Assembly: GCA_036245525.1 (NCBI GenBank)
Contig: BTPG01000006.1
Location: forward strand, 67,080,208-67,144,207
Origin: Semisulcospira habei
Taxonomy: Eukaryota; Mollusca; Gastropoda; Semisulcospiridae
DNA: 64,000 bases
Direction: 5' to 3'
Both the position numbers and the translations under genes were made by a program. The notes under the pieces were generated by a model. It was not told the origin of the DNA. It made no database searches and saw nothing but the letters and a program-made list of their open reading frames with translations. Positions 13,601-27,100 of the stretch are shown piece by piece; within the stretch, counting starts at the first letter, position 1, and each line of letters begins with the position of its first letter.

Positions 13601-16600
13601 ATATTAGTATGTAGTTTAATTAGCTCGTCAGTGGTGAGAGATTCTATATCTTCTGTAATAATAATATATTGTTTTTCTAGAAAAGCTTTTGATTTTCCAG
13701 AAACAACTAGAGAAGGCGCTGTTTTTTAGAGTCTAAGTCTTTGTTTTCTACAATACAGATATCACTTAGAAGAAATAATTCATCTTGATTCATTTTAAAA
13801 TGTAATATAATAATTTTGATGTTATAATTAATCCCATTGTAAACATTGGTAGTTTTATTAGCCTTTGTTTTAGTCGATATGGTATTAATAATTTAGGTTC
13901 GGTGGGGAATCTACCTTAATAATCACAGGTTGACAGCCGATCAAAAATCGTTGCTTCAATAATTTCTTTAATAGACCTAATGTAGTTAGAAAAACAAAGA
14001 TCTGATTGTAATGATGGGAGTTAATTACTCTAATTGGTGAGTTAATTAGAGTAACCTTTTGTTTATGAATGGGGTGGAGTGGTATCTCCCATATCTCTCT
14101 CTCTAAAAGATGTTTATTCTCAAATACTATTCACAACTTCAAACCCAAACTTAGTACAGAGATACCTGATGGTAAGACCTATCTATGCATACTAATTTGG
14201 ATGACCCCTCAGAAAGGTCAAGGGTCACAAGGGCTCAGGAAATAGGTCAAAATAGCCATATTTTGACAAAAGATGTTTTTTCTCAAATACTATTCACAAC
14301 TTTAAACCAAACTTGCTACAGAGATACCTGATAGGAAGACCTTTCTATGCACACTAATTTGGTTGATCCCTCGGAAAGGTCAAGGGTCACAAGAGCTCAG
14401 GAAATTGGTCTAAAATAGCCTTATTTTGACAAAAGATGTTTTTTCTCAAATACTATTCACAACGTAAAACCCAAATTTTGTACAGAGATACCTGATGGTA
14501 AGACCTATCTATGCATATTAATTTGGATGGCTCCTTGGAAAGGTCAAGGGTCACAAGAGGCTGGCAAATGTGTGTAAAATGCTGATTTTTTTATAAAATT
14601 GTAGGTATTCCAAAATTTGTGCAAATTTTTCAACCAAACTTGGTACAAAGATAGCTGATGATGAGACCTTCCTATGCATACTAATTTAGTCGACTCATCA
14701 CAAAGGTCAAGGGTCACAGGAGGTAGACAGATGTGTGAAAAATGCTTTTCATTTTCAGAAAACATGGATTTTGCTGCTGCAGGAGCCAGCCCTTGTCACA
14801 AAGAACACACATATGTAAATCAGTCATACATGTGAGCCATAATGGCTTTGCCTTTCTTGTTTTATTATGTGATGTATGTGCAGATCTCCAGACGTTGAGG
14901 CCATATGGCAGAACTGGCACAGTATTCGTCATTGCCACCATTAGTGGCTATAAGGAGAGATATGTCAAGCACGCTGGGATAGCTATACAGGTACATGTTG
15001 TTCCTAGTGTATGTTGTTTTTTCTATATGTATTCAGTCCTGGAGACTAACGCAGCTTTTTCAGAATCCCAGGAAGCTGAATTTTCTTGGGCTCATGACAG
15101 CCGCAGTGGGTCTGCACATGGCTGTGCGCAGGCCCACTGTGGTCGTCTCGGGCCCGAAGACGTTTTGCTACTGTGGTGGTTTCAGACAGAACACCCTTTC
15201 AGCCAGCCTGTTCCATCGGCATGAGGATTGCATTTTCATGGGCCTCTGCATCTGCAGGATCTCATGCAAATTTTTGCCTCTTGCTGACCATGGATTAAAG
15301 GTGTATAGTTAGTCCGTGGACCCTTTTCAGTTTTTTGCACAGTCACTCATGTTTGTGTTAACTTTAATTTCTTTGAACTTTGAAATTGTATAACGAGAGA
15401 AATGTGGGTTACATCCTATCCTCTTCAGCTATGCCACTTTTCAAGCAGAGAATACAGTTGTCCAGTGACATTTGCAGTTTAACTCTGCCTACTAATTAAC
15501 TTTTCTTTATTATGCTTCTGGTCACTAAGTAATTTTTGTTGAGAGTTCATTTCTAGATCCGGTGGGCGTGCCAAGTAACAGCTTGTGATGACACATTCAG
15601 TGCTAAAAATAGACAGGCCCGCACACTGCAAGTGAGCCTTGCCTGGGTGGATCTCACCATCAGTAGTGTGCTACGGGAAGTTGTCTGGCAGTGGCTGGAG
15701 CCACCAGCCGCAGGCAAAGAGTGAACTCATTCAGCCCCGACACACCACAGCAAGATTAGGATCGAGCATGATAGTTCAAGGGTGGTGCCAGAATAGCTTG
15801 GCGCCCATAACAGACCGAGTATGATAGTTCAAAGGTGGTGCCAGAATAGCTTGGCGCCCATAGGCGCCAAGCTCTTCTGGCACCACCTGTGAACTACCAT
15901 ACTCGGTCTGCTTCTAGAGCTGTAATACAGTCCTTCAGAGGGTAACTTCAAAATTTGGGGATTTTGGTCCGGGGGCAGAAACTGCAGGGATATTTTGAGC
16001 GACAACAGTAATCTGGGGGCATGTGCCCCTTTCTTCTGATTGCCTCAATACATTGGTCTCTTCTATGTGTCAGGAGCGCCTGAGCTCACGGATCAGCAAG
16101 TCGCTGGAGTTACTGCTCGTGGAGGAAGCAGTTATCACCCCTGACACTGTCTCCATCTTCAACCACCCGTCAAACAAAGTAGGTCATAAGATGCGCCTTT
16201 GTTTGTGATGATTCTAAATCTTTTAAGAATCCTTTGGTTTGCAGTACAAACACTATAAACTCACTACTGCTGCTGGTGATACAGCAGAAAGACATATGGT
16301 CACCCATCTTTCTGCTGAGCAGTCTGATCAGTGGGTTAACCCTCTGGCTGTCGGTAGCAGGGGGGTATTCGTGATGATTCCTGCAGGCAGGAATCATCGT
16401 GACAAAAACCACTACCAACAGCCAAAGGGTTACAAATTTTAAAAGAAGGTATAAACGCTTAGACTTTGCAGTTGTACAGTAATGTGAGAGAACTATTCAT
16501 TTGTAGACAAGGTAAAAATGCAACACCACATGTTTACTGTACCCACGTTCTGCCCTGTGAAAGCTAAGGACAGTACATCTGTGTAATTTCCCTTGTCATA

Positions 16601-19600
16601 CTGATGGAATCTGGGTTTTTTTGTGTGTGCAGGTGACAATTAATGTGGAGAAAGGCTCAGGGTATTTCTACCTGCGTGAAATCAACTCCCCAGTGCTGAA
16701 AATATCCTACCTTGACAAGTCCAAGTCTGTGTTGGTAAATAGCAACAGGAGGCTTTATATGTATACTGAAAATGTGCTTATTGCTTTAAAGGCGCAGCAA
16801 CTGACAGTTGACTTTCTGGCACAGATGCAGCACTGGTAGGGTGATGCTTACACGCTGATAGCCAGGCATCAAATGCTGCATTGGATCTACATGCTGTTTA
16901 TATATGTTGATTGTCCCTTTAACCCATATCATTCGGAATACACCAGTGTAAAATAAGTTTGACTAAAATAATTCAAGGGTAGTGTCAGAATAGCTTGGCG
17001 CCTAGAGGCACTACCCTTGAACTAAAGCCATTGATCTATATCCTTTTCTGTAAGTACTGTAATGTAGCTTGCATATGGCAGTTGTAACGCACGCAGACTG
17101 CCCCAGTCGCACGTACAGACTCTCGCACAACAGACGCATACACCGCCACTGACTCAGTCGGGCACATTCACGCAGTAAAACTCAACACACTCTCTTTCTA
17201 ATATGGGCCTTTATAAAAAATAAGCAATAAAAGAACACTCAAAAGATTATGTACACCACCCCTTCTCATACAAGCACATCAACACTACATACACATACAC
17301 AATGTAAACGCCAGGCTAGGTAATTGTCTCTTACAATCCAACCTGTTTTACTGGTGTTTTCGCTTGGTAACGTTCTGTCCTCTCACGTCTAGGCATATAG
17401 GTCTTTTGTCACATGCTTCTGAGTCGTCCCGTTTCTCGTACCGTGGACGTCCTCTTGACTCGCTTCGTAGTGCAGTCCCTGCTGACCCAGGTGTCTCGGC
17501 ACTGGTCACTCACTCCCTGAGTGAAGAGATGACCTCACAGTAGGTCCCTCGGCGGTACCCTCTGTTGACTGACGTCTCGGCGTCCGTCGCTCTGCTCCAC
17601 GCAAGCACTCTAAACAATAAAGTCCTAATATCATAACACTAGCTAAACACACACATATTGGATGATATGACATACATTACGTAACCTGGCTGATACACAT
17701 AACTCACACATTCATTCACACACATGTGCTTCAGAACACGAACTACTTCCGTAACACACCATAACTGTCACTATATTGAAACAGACTATAACCTGACACT
17801 CTCACCACACATTATTCCATACATTGGAAAAGACTATACTTCACCACGTACCACCTACATAATGACTTGGGCATACACACCTCACATTCCTTAGTTATCC
17901 ATCTCGGTATATAACTACCTAGGAACATCACCAGTTATCTGAACGAAGTCCAAACCAACATAACTGAACCAAACCAGTCAACGCTACACAACCAAATGAA
18001 CTCTTACTAACGCATACTATCTTTAACTCGGTAGCCATCAATAATACTGTCACGACCCCGCTTCCGGGGTGCGAACTATGAGCGCTACCGCTCGAGACAC
18101 ACCCAACCCACACTAACACAAACCTAACACAAACACCAGAGGAACAATAACGACGTTTATTAAATACCCTAACAAAAACCAACTATTGACACTCAATCTT
18201 AAACACACGTTCACCCGTCACATTCTCGCACACATACGTCCAAACTCCCCACACTAAATACCCTTAATACATAATACAAAATAACGGATAACTAAACTAA
18301 ATATTCCTAATAAAATACAAACGAACAACATATAAATAAAACTACTATCCTTACTAATACAAAAGAAAACAGACTGAAAGGCTTAACCCTACGCCACTAG
18401 ACCCCGCCGGAAGCACAAGCGTCAAGCGCTAACGTCAGTTATACCAGCGCTTTTGCTTCCGCGGAGAGTCTATTACAACATGTGGCTCCTTAATACGCCA
18501 GTTCAAATAGCACAACAAATAAATGGACTCACTTGCTTACTCACTCAAATAAAGATCGAGAACAGTGAATACTATTTGTATGCTACTATATCTCCCCAAA
18601 GGGGTCCCGAACAACAAGTTCGAATTAAGCTAGCAAATTATACATTGACAGCACAAGGCTCTTAACTAGCACGTCTCAGGACACACAAGGTTCCTTTAAC
18701 TAGTACGTCTCAGAGTAATGTCACATAAGCACATGGAGACTAAACATCGCATATGCAAATGGAGCCTAACCAATATCACATAACTTAAGGTAACTAAAAG
18801 TTGAATAAACAATATATTTTACGTCGCTGGACCTTCTCGCCGGAAGCACAACCGTTGAGCGCAGTTCAACTCGACGCTCTTGCTTCCGCGATAAGGTCTT
18901 TCGTAACACAGGCTACTTTAAACAATATAACCCCAAATGTTACTGTACCAAAAGCTCCTCTAGCAATACAATCGCTACAAGGAGAATACGAAATAGACTA
19001 ACGTTCCTTATAACAATTATACACAACTTCACATAAACAAATTAGAAATAACTATATGGGACGACCCGACCTGACTAAATACGAGGTGTGCGAAGGCACC
19101 CAGGTCCGGTGTCGTAGCCCACAAGGCGGAGTGACACAGCTTCCACGCAGTACAACCACACGGTGGCAGACTAGCTGGTTAGTTCTTTGTATTTAAAGAT
19201 GCACTAAAACACAGGTGCAAAAATACTCATAAATAACTAGCAAAAGAAGATAAGATAATCACATCACCCTTCCCGCAAATTTAAACTTAACCTCCACAAC
19301 ATACCTGTTCGCAATCGCATCACGCTTCTCGCAACAATAAATGCAACCTCAGCATATTCTCTTCACCTCTCTCCGCAATAATAAATGCAAACTCAAAATA
19401 CATATTTACACGTCGCCACCTGACTCACTTCCGATATTTACACTACCCATACGCTAATACTGAAATAGTCGCCTGCTCAGCGTTAAATCCCAATAACTCA
19501 ACCCCGCTAACTACGCTAAAAACAACGTACAATAACTAGCATTCACTTCTACACTCTATTCTTCTATTCTACGCCTGCCCCCCAATACACACTAGCCAAC

Positions 19601-22600
19601 ATAATACAGAACAAGCAAACACAACCATACCCCCCGAGCAAATGGCCACTAAAGGATTGTTACGTGCACTTACTTTCATCCGTGAAGACACCCCGACTAG
19701 GACGACGACAAACAAGACAAGACAAGCCAGGGGTAAAGTCGTCGCAGCTCTTTTCTCTTCTCAGGACACCGACCTCTGGGCTCAACCAGGGCCGTCTCGT
19801 AGGGACGCCACAGAAGGACGACACAGCTACAGTGGAGTCCAGTTAACACAAACTCGCTTAACACGAATTTCCGGTTAACACAAACCGTTTTTGCATTCCC
19901 GGCCAACGGCCTTCTTATTTTGTATTAAAATTTCACTGATAACACGAAATGCTTAACACGAAATTTCGCTTAACACGAAGCTGTTTTCGGTTCCCAATCA
20001 GAGCAATTTCACTATTATCCACCTGTTTAACACAAACACAGATTATAGTCTCAAACACCGAAAACCAATTCATGAAAGGGGCACTGCACGTGTCACTCTC
20101 GTGCTGTAGTACACATGATACAGATCAGAACGAACTCTAGCCTGTGATTGGCTGAATAGCCTTCAGTTGTTGTAATCCGTCTTCTCATTGGCTAGAGTTT
20201 CTGAACTGTATTCATGCATCATTCGTGTACCAATACAACCCAACACTCCCTCATTTCAATTAACCACCGATCGTGGCTACCCCAAGGTAGAACGGAAGTC
20301 GATTACGCTTGAAGTGAAAAAACAAGATTAATGAGATCCACGATTGTCTCTCTACACGGGCTGTCAGTAATGCAAGACAGACTTCAATCGTCGCGTTGAT
20401 TAAATGACTTTGACCGTGTTGCTTTTACCGATGCGAGATCGTACTTCAGCCCGTGTTGCTTTTACTTTACTATGGATTTTACCTGATGGATTTTACATTA
20501 AATACGTGAGCTGTACACGTCTCCTTGTGTTTTCCTAGCGAGCTGAAGGTAAGGTATGCATATTTAGTACGATAATGTGCACTTTTAACGTCGTACTCAT
20601 TCATCCACGCATCTCTTACACACTTTTTCCTTGCCGGGAGGGCCGTGATCAATTTTGAGGCCATATTGGTTAACACGAAATACGTTTAACACGAAGTGAT
20701 TTTCCGTGTCCCCAGAAATTCGTGTTAAGCAGACTCGCACTGTACTTGAGGCGGCGGCAAATGGAGAACCATGCCCGCACAAACCTCCCTCAGAGACTAT
20801 GTTGAAAAAAGACGACTGTTCCTGTTCGCTGGTGGAATGCGAATGACTAGTAATTTTGATACCGTTAGGATGGCGAAAAACTGCTCACTACCTCACGTGA
20901 TGCAAAAACACGTGAAGCAGGTACCACCCGATGGCGTTGCCGTTCAGACTGGGTGACCACATGGCTGCACGCCGTCCACCCAACCTCCCGCACAGCAGCA
21001 AATACACATGTAAAGGCCATATACTACACACTACACTATCGCTACCCGGTGACCAACTAAATCCTGTCTCCCCTCTAAACTTACCCTCCTACAAAAATAG
21101 ACCCCACCCGGGTCTGCCCTGGGGGACTTGGGTGGGGTTAGGTATGTTTTCGTTCCCAGGTTCACCCTGGTCAGCCCCACAGGGTGGGTTTTTCTCTCTA
21201 TTCTGGGGCATGCGTTTCTGTCTACCCTTTGTCCATTCACCTGTATTTGCCTTTTTAAAACTCTCCCTACTGTCTGCACTGCCTGTAGCTCTTGATATTG
21301 GATGTGTGTTGCTAAATGGTCTTAGCTTTATTTAGGCCCCATGTGTTAGGTTTATTTAATGTATTTGACCGGCTGGCGACATACATTCAATGTTCTGTTT
21401 AGTTGTTTTTTGTTTTTTTTTCACAAGCAGTGAAGGCACGTCCTGAGAAAGCCTTGTTGCTGTCGGGACGTTAAGCAATGTACAATCAATCCTACAAAAA
21501 TAGACGAAAAAATCCGTGTCGTGACAAATACATACCTGAATTCTAGGTTTCAGAGTCTTGGAATACGGGCTAGGGTATCTCACACACGTCTGTCCACACT
21601 GACAGTATAGCCCCGTACTAACTGTTTAGACCTTTGATAGACTGAGCCCTGGCTAAAACCCCGTGCAAAACGTTTCCCTGTGATTGTACGTGGCCTCGTG
21701 CCTACACGGAATATTTTTCAGAAGACAAACCGCTGACAAAACCGTGACTTACAAAAACCTTTGTGTAAAAACCTTTGTGTGAATCCTATGCGTGAGCATA
21801 GAGTTTCATCACAGCAGTGAACAAGTTTGAAGCTTTTAACCTCAGTATTATATTATGGGTTAAAATATGCAAAGATGTACAGATGTGCACAGAGAGCCAT
21901 TATGATCCCAAGACAATTGCTCATTCAGAATTCATTCACTGTAGTTGGTGAACATACCTTAGCACCATCACAAACATCACTCTTTGTTGTCAAGGGGCAC
22001 TGGGTTTATAAACGCATGGGTAACAGTCTTCAGTCCTATAAACTGAGTCAGCTTTTTAAAAATCACAGTAAACTGTTTTTATGCTTTTTTGTTCAGACAC
22101 TTCAGCCCACCAGTTCGGTCTGCAAGAGACATAAATTCTCATGAGCCCCTGCATCCGCAGGGGCTCATGAAAATTTATGTCTCTTGCTGGCTGTAGATCA
22201 TGGAGCATAGTTAGTCAGTAGACTGTATTCATTCATTTAGATCTTTTGCACTTTCACCCATGTGAATGACATTCGCAAGCTACTGCTTGTTGCCAATTAA
22301 GGACAGGTCACGGAGCTTCATGGTGTATGATCTTTGCCTGACATTTATGATATATGTACACAAGGTGTTGTTTGTTGCAGGTGAACCCCATGAAGGATGG
22401 GTCACAGGATTTCACAGTGTACGATCTTTGCCTGAATGTTGACAGCCATCCAAAAGCTACAGTGCATGTTTCTGGTGTGGGCAGTATCCAGGTTGCAGTT
22501 ATTGACAAGGTCAGACTTTATTGTGGACAAAAAGAGGTTTGCCGTCAATCAGAAGGATGTTGGTAAAATGCTCAGAGCAAATACATGCTGTGGATTCAGC

Positions 22601-24078
22601 TAGCCCACTCCATCGGCAAGACAAATATATTCTCTTGAGCAACTGCAGGGGCTCTGAATTTATGCCTCTTGCTAGCAAAAATGGATTTAATTTATGTCCC
22701 TGGTTGAAGGTACATATCTTGACATAACTGTGCAGCTGAACAGCTGTGCTGAGGACGCATGCTGCTGTGATTAAGGCGATTGAGCTGAACAATCCCATTA
22801 AACTATCTTCTGTTATTGCTCTGACAGAGGAACCAGTTCTCAGCAGCCAACCTCATGAGAGATTACCTGTCATACACTCATTCAACCCCAATGCCCTGCA
22901 GCAGGAGATGGATCGACCATGATAATTCAAGGGTACTGCCAGATTAGCTTGGCGCCACCAGGCGCCAAGCTAATCTGGCACTACCCTTGAATTATCATGG
23001 TTGATCCATCCCCTGCAGTTGGTACATAGTCTTTGAACGACGCCTCCAAAATTTGGAAATGGGGGCCGTGGTGTTAAATGGGTGAGAGGCAATCTTTCAG
23101 GTGATTGTAGCCACCTACATGACAGGTTATCTTGCCTTTCAAGATTTATCTTGAGAGAGCACCTGTCTTTGAAGACCGCATTTTTTCCTTACAAAACAGG
23201 TGTTTGCTCAAATCAGGTTGTACTGAACCAGCTTTTTCACACTGACACTACTACCCTCATTTTGTGCACTTTCTGTTCTGTCTACAGGTGGAGGTACAGA
23301 AAGAGGTGACCGCGACGGTTAAGGTATTGGACGCAAACCGCTACCCCCTCCTGTCCAGCTTCTTCACGCTCATGGGGCTCAAACTGTATCCTGCTTCAGA
23401 CATTGTTACTCTCAGGTGTGTGTCGCAAGTAAGGGGGATCATTAAGTCATTCGAGACATGTCGTGGCACATCTCGTATGAGTTAAGGACGGGTCAAATGT
23501 AAATGTAAGGGGGTCAAAGTGAGCGGATCCTCAAGGAAGGGGTCAGGGGGATGTAACTATCCAGCACTGAGTGATTTCCCATTGGTATGTGCCATGTATT
23601 TGACAGCACTCGCCTCCTCTTTGGTTTGTGATTGATTGGACCAGGCTGGTTTGTTTCCTCAAAATACTTTACCGATGACATGACTATATGGAAGTGTCTA
23701 CTACTTACTCAATTTTAGCCTAAGCACCCGTTGTGTTCCAACACAACCCGGGAGGCACTCGGGGGAACCCCCAGAGGGGCCGCGAGTTGTCTCCTGTTCC
23801 TGCCCATCCAGTTCCGAGTCACATGGTGACCACCCAGTCGTTCTACTTAGCTCACTCTGTGCAGACGTGTTTTCAGCATTAGCCTTCGGACCCTGATTGT
23901 ATATGGTGCGACTGGTTTTCACCCGGTTGTCTTGCCTTGTTCTGGCTTCGGACTTTGGTGCTTCACCTGCGTTGTAGCCTGTTCTGCCTTCTGGGAGGGC
24001 ATCGTTGCCTGTGCTACCGGCCTGTCGCTTCTGCGCCATCCTGGAGTGGCCCGGTCTTCACGGCGCTGACTCTGTTGG

Positions 24079-24109
<31 letters not shown>

Positions 24110-27100
24110 GCCGTCATGCGTTGAGGGTGTTTTGGAGGTTTCTTCCCCCGTCCCTGCTTCGACTGAGAGGTAAGGTAAGCGGTAACAGCCCTCGGCTGGC
24201 CCCCGGGCTGGGCGCCAGCTTCGTTCAGAGGCACTTCGTTTCCTCGTACTTGGTTGTACCATTTTGCGCCCAACGCTCATCTTAGCTTGGCAGGGGCCCC
24301 TCGTGCCCTCGCCGTTAGCGTGTTGTGTCGGACATGTGTGGCAGCTGCGTCAACCAGAGGCGCTTCTTGCACTCGTATTATGCTTTCACGGCGAATCTTG
24401 ACTTCGTTGGCGGGGCCTCTCGGTGCCCACGCTCGGTCGCCTATCATGTCTGTTGTGTGTTGTAGTTGCCAAGGGTTCACCTGCTCGCAGTGCGGCGACT
24501 TACGATGACCGAGTGATAACCACAAGGTCGGTCTCCATGGGACTGGTTGCTCTTCTGACCACACTTGGGATGTCTGCTCGACCTGGCCCGAGCTACGGTG
24601 GCCTCGCCTGTGAGCCTTGCCGGCGCGAGCGCCGTCGCCGTCTAGCGAATGATCGGCTCTATTGCCTCCCCCCTCCGTTCCCGGAGACATGATTGCACGC
24701 GCCCGCCCCGACCTTGTGAAACGGACGACACGTCGGACACTTGCGCTCAGTGCGTACCACAGGACTGTACCCACTGCCAAGCCTGCTGACTCTTACGAGG
24801 GGTCGTATAGCTGGCAGAGTGCCCCGCCTCACTGAGCCCGGCCTGCAGAGATGCGCTTCGCACCTTACGTTGTACACTGGCAGTCCTGGTATGTCTCCTC
24901 GACAAGCCCGCTGACTCTTACAAGGGGTCATATAGCCGGCAGAGTGCCCGCCTCATTGAGCCCGGCCCGTAGAGACGTGTCCCATCATCCGAAGACCAGC
25001 CTCGGACCGGAGCCCCCCGCTCCACCATCAGCTCCAACAAATCATCATGGCGCCCCCTCCGCTCCCAAAGCCGTGACCACACGTGCCCATGCCGACCGCG
25101 GGGATCGGACAACACGTTGGACACGTGAGCCCAGCTCTTCTAACAGGACTGAAGCCACCCTGGCGCCCGCACGGTCAAGGAGACCGGCCTGCAGAGACGC
25201 ACTTCGCGCCTTCATTTGTCCTCTGGTTGTCCTGACTTGTCTCGCCTCGGAAGTTGGCTGACTCTTACGGGGAGTCATTTAACCGGCTGAGAGCCCGCCT
25301 CTCTGAGGCCGGCCAGCAGAGGCCTGTGTCCCCTCGTCCGCGGACTACTGGCAGACCTGTACCCTCCGGCTCCGCCAGCAGCTCTAGACACTCTCGCTCG
25401 TCCGGGGACCAGCTTGGGAAGGACCGCGACACGCGACACTCCAGCACTCGCGGCCCTCGGCCAACAGCCTTACCTGCTGAATACTCCGGTTCTCATCTGA
25501 TCACCGAAGTTGAGTGACGTCGGGCTCGGTTAATACTTGGAAGGGTGACCGCCTGGGAACATCCAGTGCTGTTGGCGTCATCGTCTACCCCTCTGCATCC
25601 TCATTGCTTCGGTCTAGTCTCGCGCTTCGGTTCCACGGCCAGCTTCTCGTTCATCTTGTTTTCACTCACCTCGCCCGCCGCGTCGCCGGCTCCTCGTTGG
25701 CGCTCGAGTAGGAGCTCCGGACCGGGATCGTTGTCGCTCACGTCATCGCTGTCGCTCCGCCCCGCTCCTGGAGTGGGTTGCATGTAGCGTGCTTAAATAT
25801 AGTGTGTTAAGCTCGCTGACTTAAGGTCTTTCTTGCTTAGTAAAGCTCTTGCTTAGTGCGCGAGTGTTTTCTGTTGCATGGAGCGACTTAGCGATGTGCG
25901 TAGCTCCGAACGAGTTCTTAGCGAGCGGGGATAGGTTATTTATAGCTTATGGTGGGGTTCTCCCCTACGTCATCATAGATTGTAGAAATCGGCCAATAAA
26001 AACGCACGGTTTTCGCTTCTTCTGACCTAACAGAAACGAAGTAGACAAAACGCCGGTGAAATGGCGGCGATGGAAAACAAGAAGTCAAGAGAGAAAGAAT
26101 GGCAAATTGTGCGTGCAGGCAACCCTGCTTGTCAGTCTAATGTAGACGTACATTAGTTAAGGAGTACCGTGTAGGCTCCCATAGTATGAGGATCTATGTC
26201 TCGAGTCTAATGTAGATGTACATTAGTTAAGGACTACCGTGTAGTAGGCTCCCATAGTATGAGGATCTATGTTTCTCTGACAACGGCTGGTGTTGGGTTA
26301 TACCCATCGGAGTGCAGGGTCAGTTGAATCAGTTATGCAGACTCCTCACCGATAATTCCCAGATGTCCGTGAGACGAGGCTGGGTGGGGGGTCCGTGCGT
26401 TCCACGTACATTTCGTGTTCCTCCTTCTCTATCCTAGATGGAAGGCCGTTTCTGCCACAAGGTTTAAGAGAGTGAATTCACATTTCCGTTCTCGCGTTAA
26501 CACGGCAGCTAAGAACTCTTCCTCAGCTAAGCATGCCGCTACGCACGGGGGGGACCGTCCTTAGAATTAAGCACGCCACTAAGCTCGCTCCAGCAGATAA
26601 GCACGCTCATGCAACGCACATTTTCAGCTAAGCTTGTGAACTTAGCGCTAAGCAAGAAATTTGCGCGCTAAGCAAGCATATGCAACCCACCCCTGGTGCC
26701 TGCCTTGCTCCGCCCGCCCGTCGCCCCGGCGCGTCTCTGTCATCGTCGCCCTATCATCTACAGCACTGGCCCGACGCGATGGAGTTGTCGTCGCCTTGTC
26801 TGTTCGGGGCCGTGCTTCTCTCTGGCGCCTCCCTCCGCCCCCCCCCCCCTCCTCCCGGAGGTGCCAAGTTTCCGTCGCTTCCACAGCCCTCTCGGTTAGG
26901 GACCTTCGGGACGCCTTCCGCCCTGTGCCTGTGGGCTGGCTTCCGGGACTACGACTACGTCTCCGACCGTCGCTGGCCGGCTGGACACGACTTTGCCTTT
27001 CGACAGGACTGGTAGGCGGGCCTCCCCAGTCTTCTCCTGCTCCCTTCTGCCTTGGACCCTCCGGCGTTAGTGCTAAATGGCTGTGCCGCTCTAGTGATCG

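Larger units (their letters stand above)
8203..14104 (-). mobile_element. Polinton/Maverick, internally deleted, 5.9 kb
   Basis: Terminal inverted repeats of about 245-250 bp (8203-8448 and 13857-14104) start AGAGAGAGATATGGG. The right repeat is followed inward by three small genes on the minus strand. These have the same order and sequence relationship as in the second Polinton at 59835. The integrase, polymerase B, ATPase, protease and capsid genes are absent. The interior also holds an element with 15-bp ends (8667-9966) and a SINE (11519-11908). The flanks are consecutive parts of one 163-bp repeat unit, so the insertion point is clear although no clean 6-bp duplication can be read. Confidence 0.8.
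17083..21813. mobile_element. LTR-retrotransposon-like TG...CA insertion, no coding capacity
   Basis: The insertion is flanked by the 5-bp direct repeat GCAGT (17078-17082 and 21814-21818), starts TGTAACGC and ends ATCACA. It sits inside an H1b MITE whose two halves are recognisable. TG...CA ends and a 5-bp duplication fit an integrase-type LTR element. Without the nested pogo-like element and SINE it is about 3.4 kb. No gag-pol and no second LTR are seen, so it may be a very long solo LTR or a non-autonomous derivative. Confidence 0.6.
16919..21863. mobile_element. MITE H1b with TTAA ends, split by a 4.7-kb insertion
   Basis: The left part (TTAACCCATATCATTCGG at 16919) runs to 17082. The right part (21814-21863) ends GGGTTAA. 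Removing the insertion leaves about 209 bp that matches the copy at 52279-52883. Confidence 0.75.

Noticed and set aside
7806..14740. Regular repeats that might suggest a CRISPR-like array
   Set aside because: The 163-bp units are contiguous with no unique spacers and lie in a eukaryotic intron; this is an ordinary tandem repeat.
14742..15224. A 160-codon frame around NUP210 exon 4
   Set aside because: Only 14884-14990 is coding; the rest is intron read through, as shown by AG/GT borders and phase.
15541..15824. A possible extra NUP210 exon near 15558-15660 (acceptor-like CTAG followed by an open stretch)
   Set aside because: Exons 4 and 5 already join in frame with the expected gp210 text, and the stretch has no gp210 similarity.
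24014..25280. Several 70-170 codon frames on the minus strand of DIRS B
   Set aside because: They are antisense shadows of GC-rich gag sequence.
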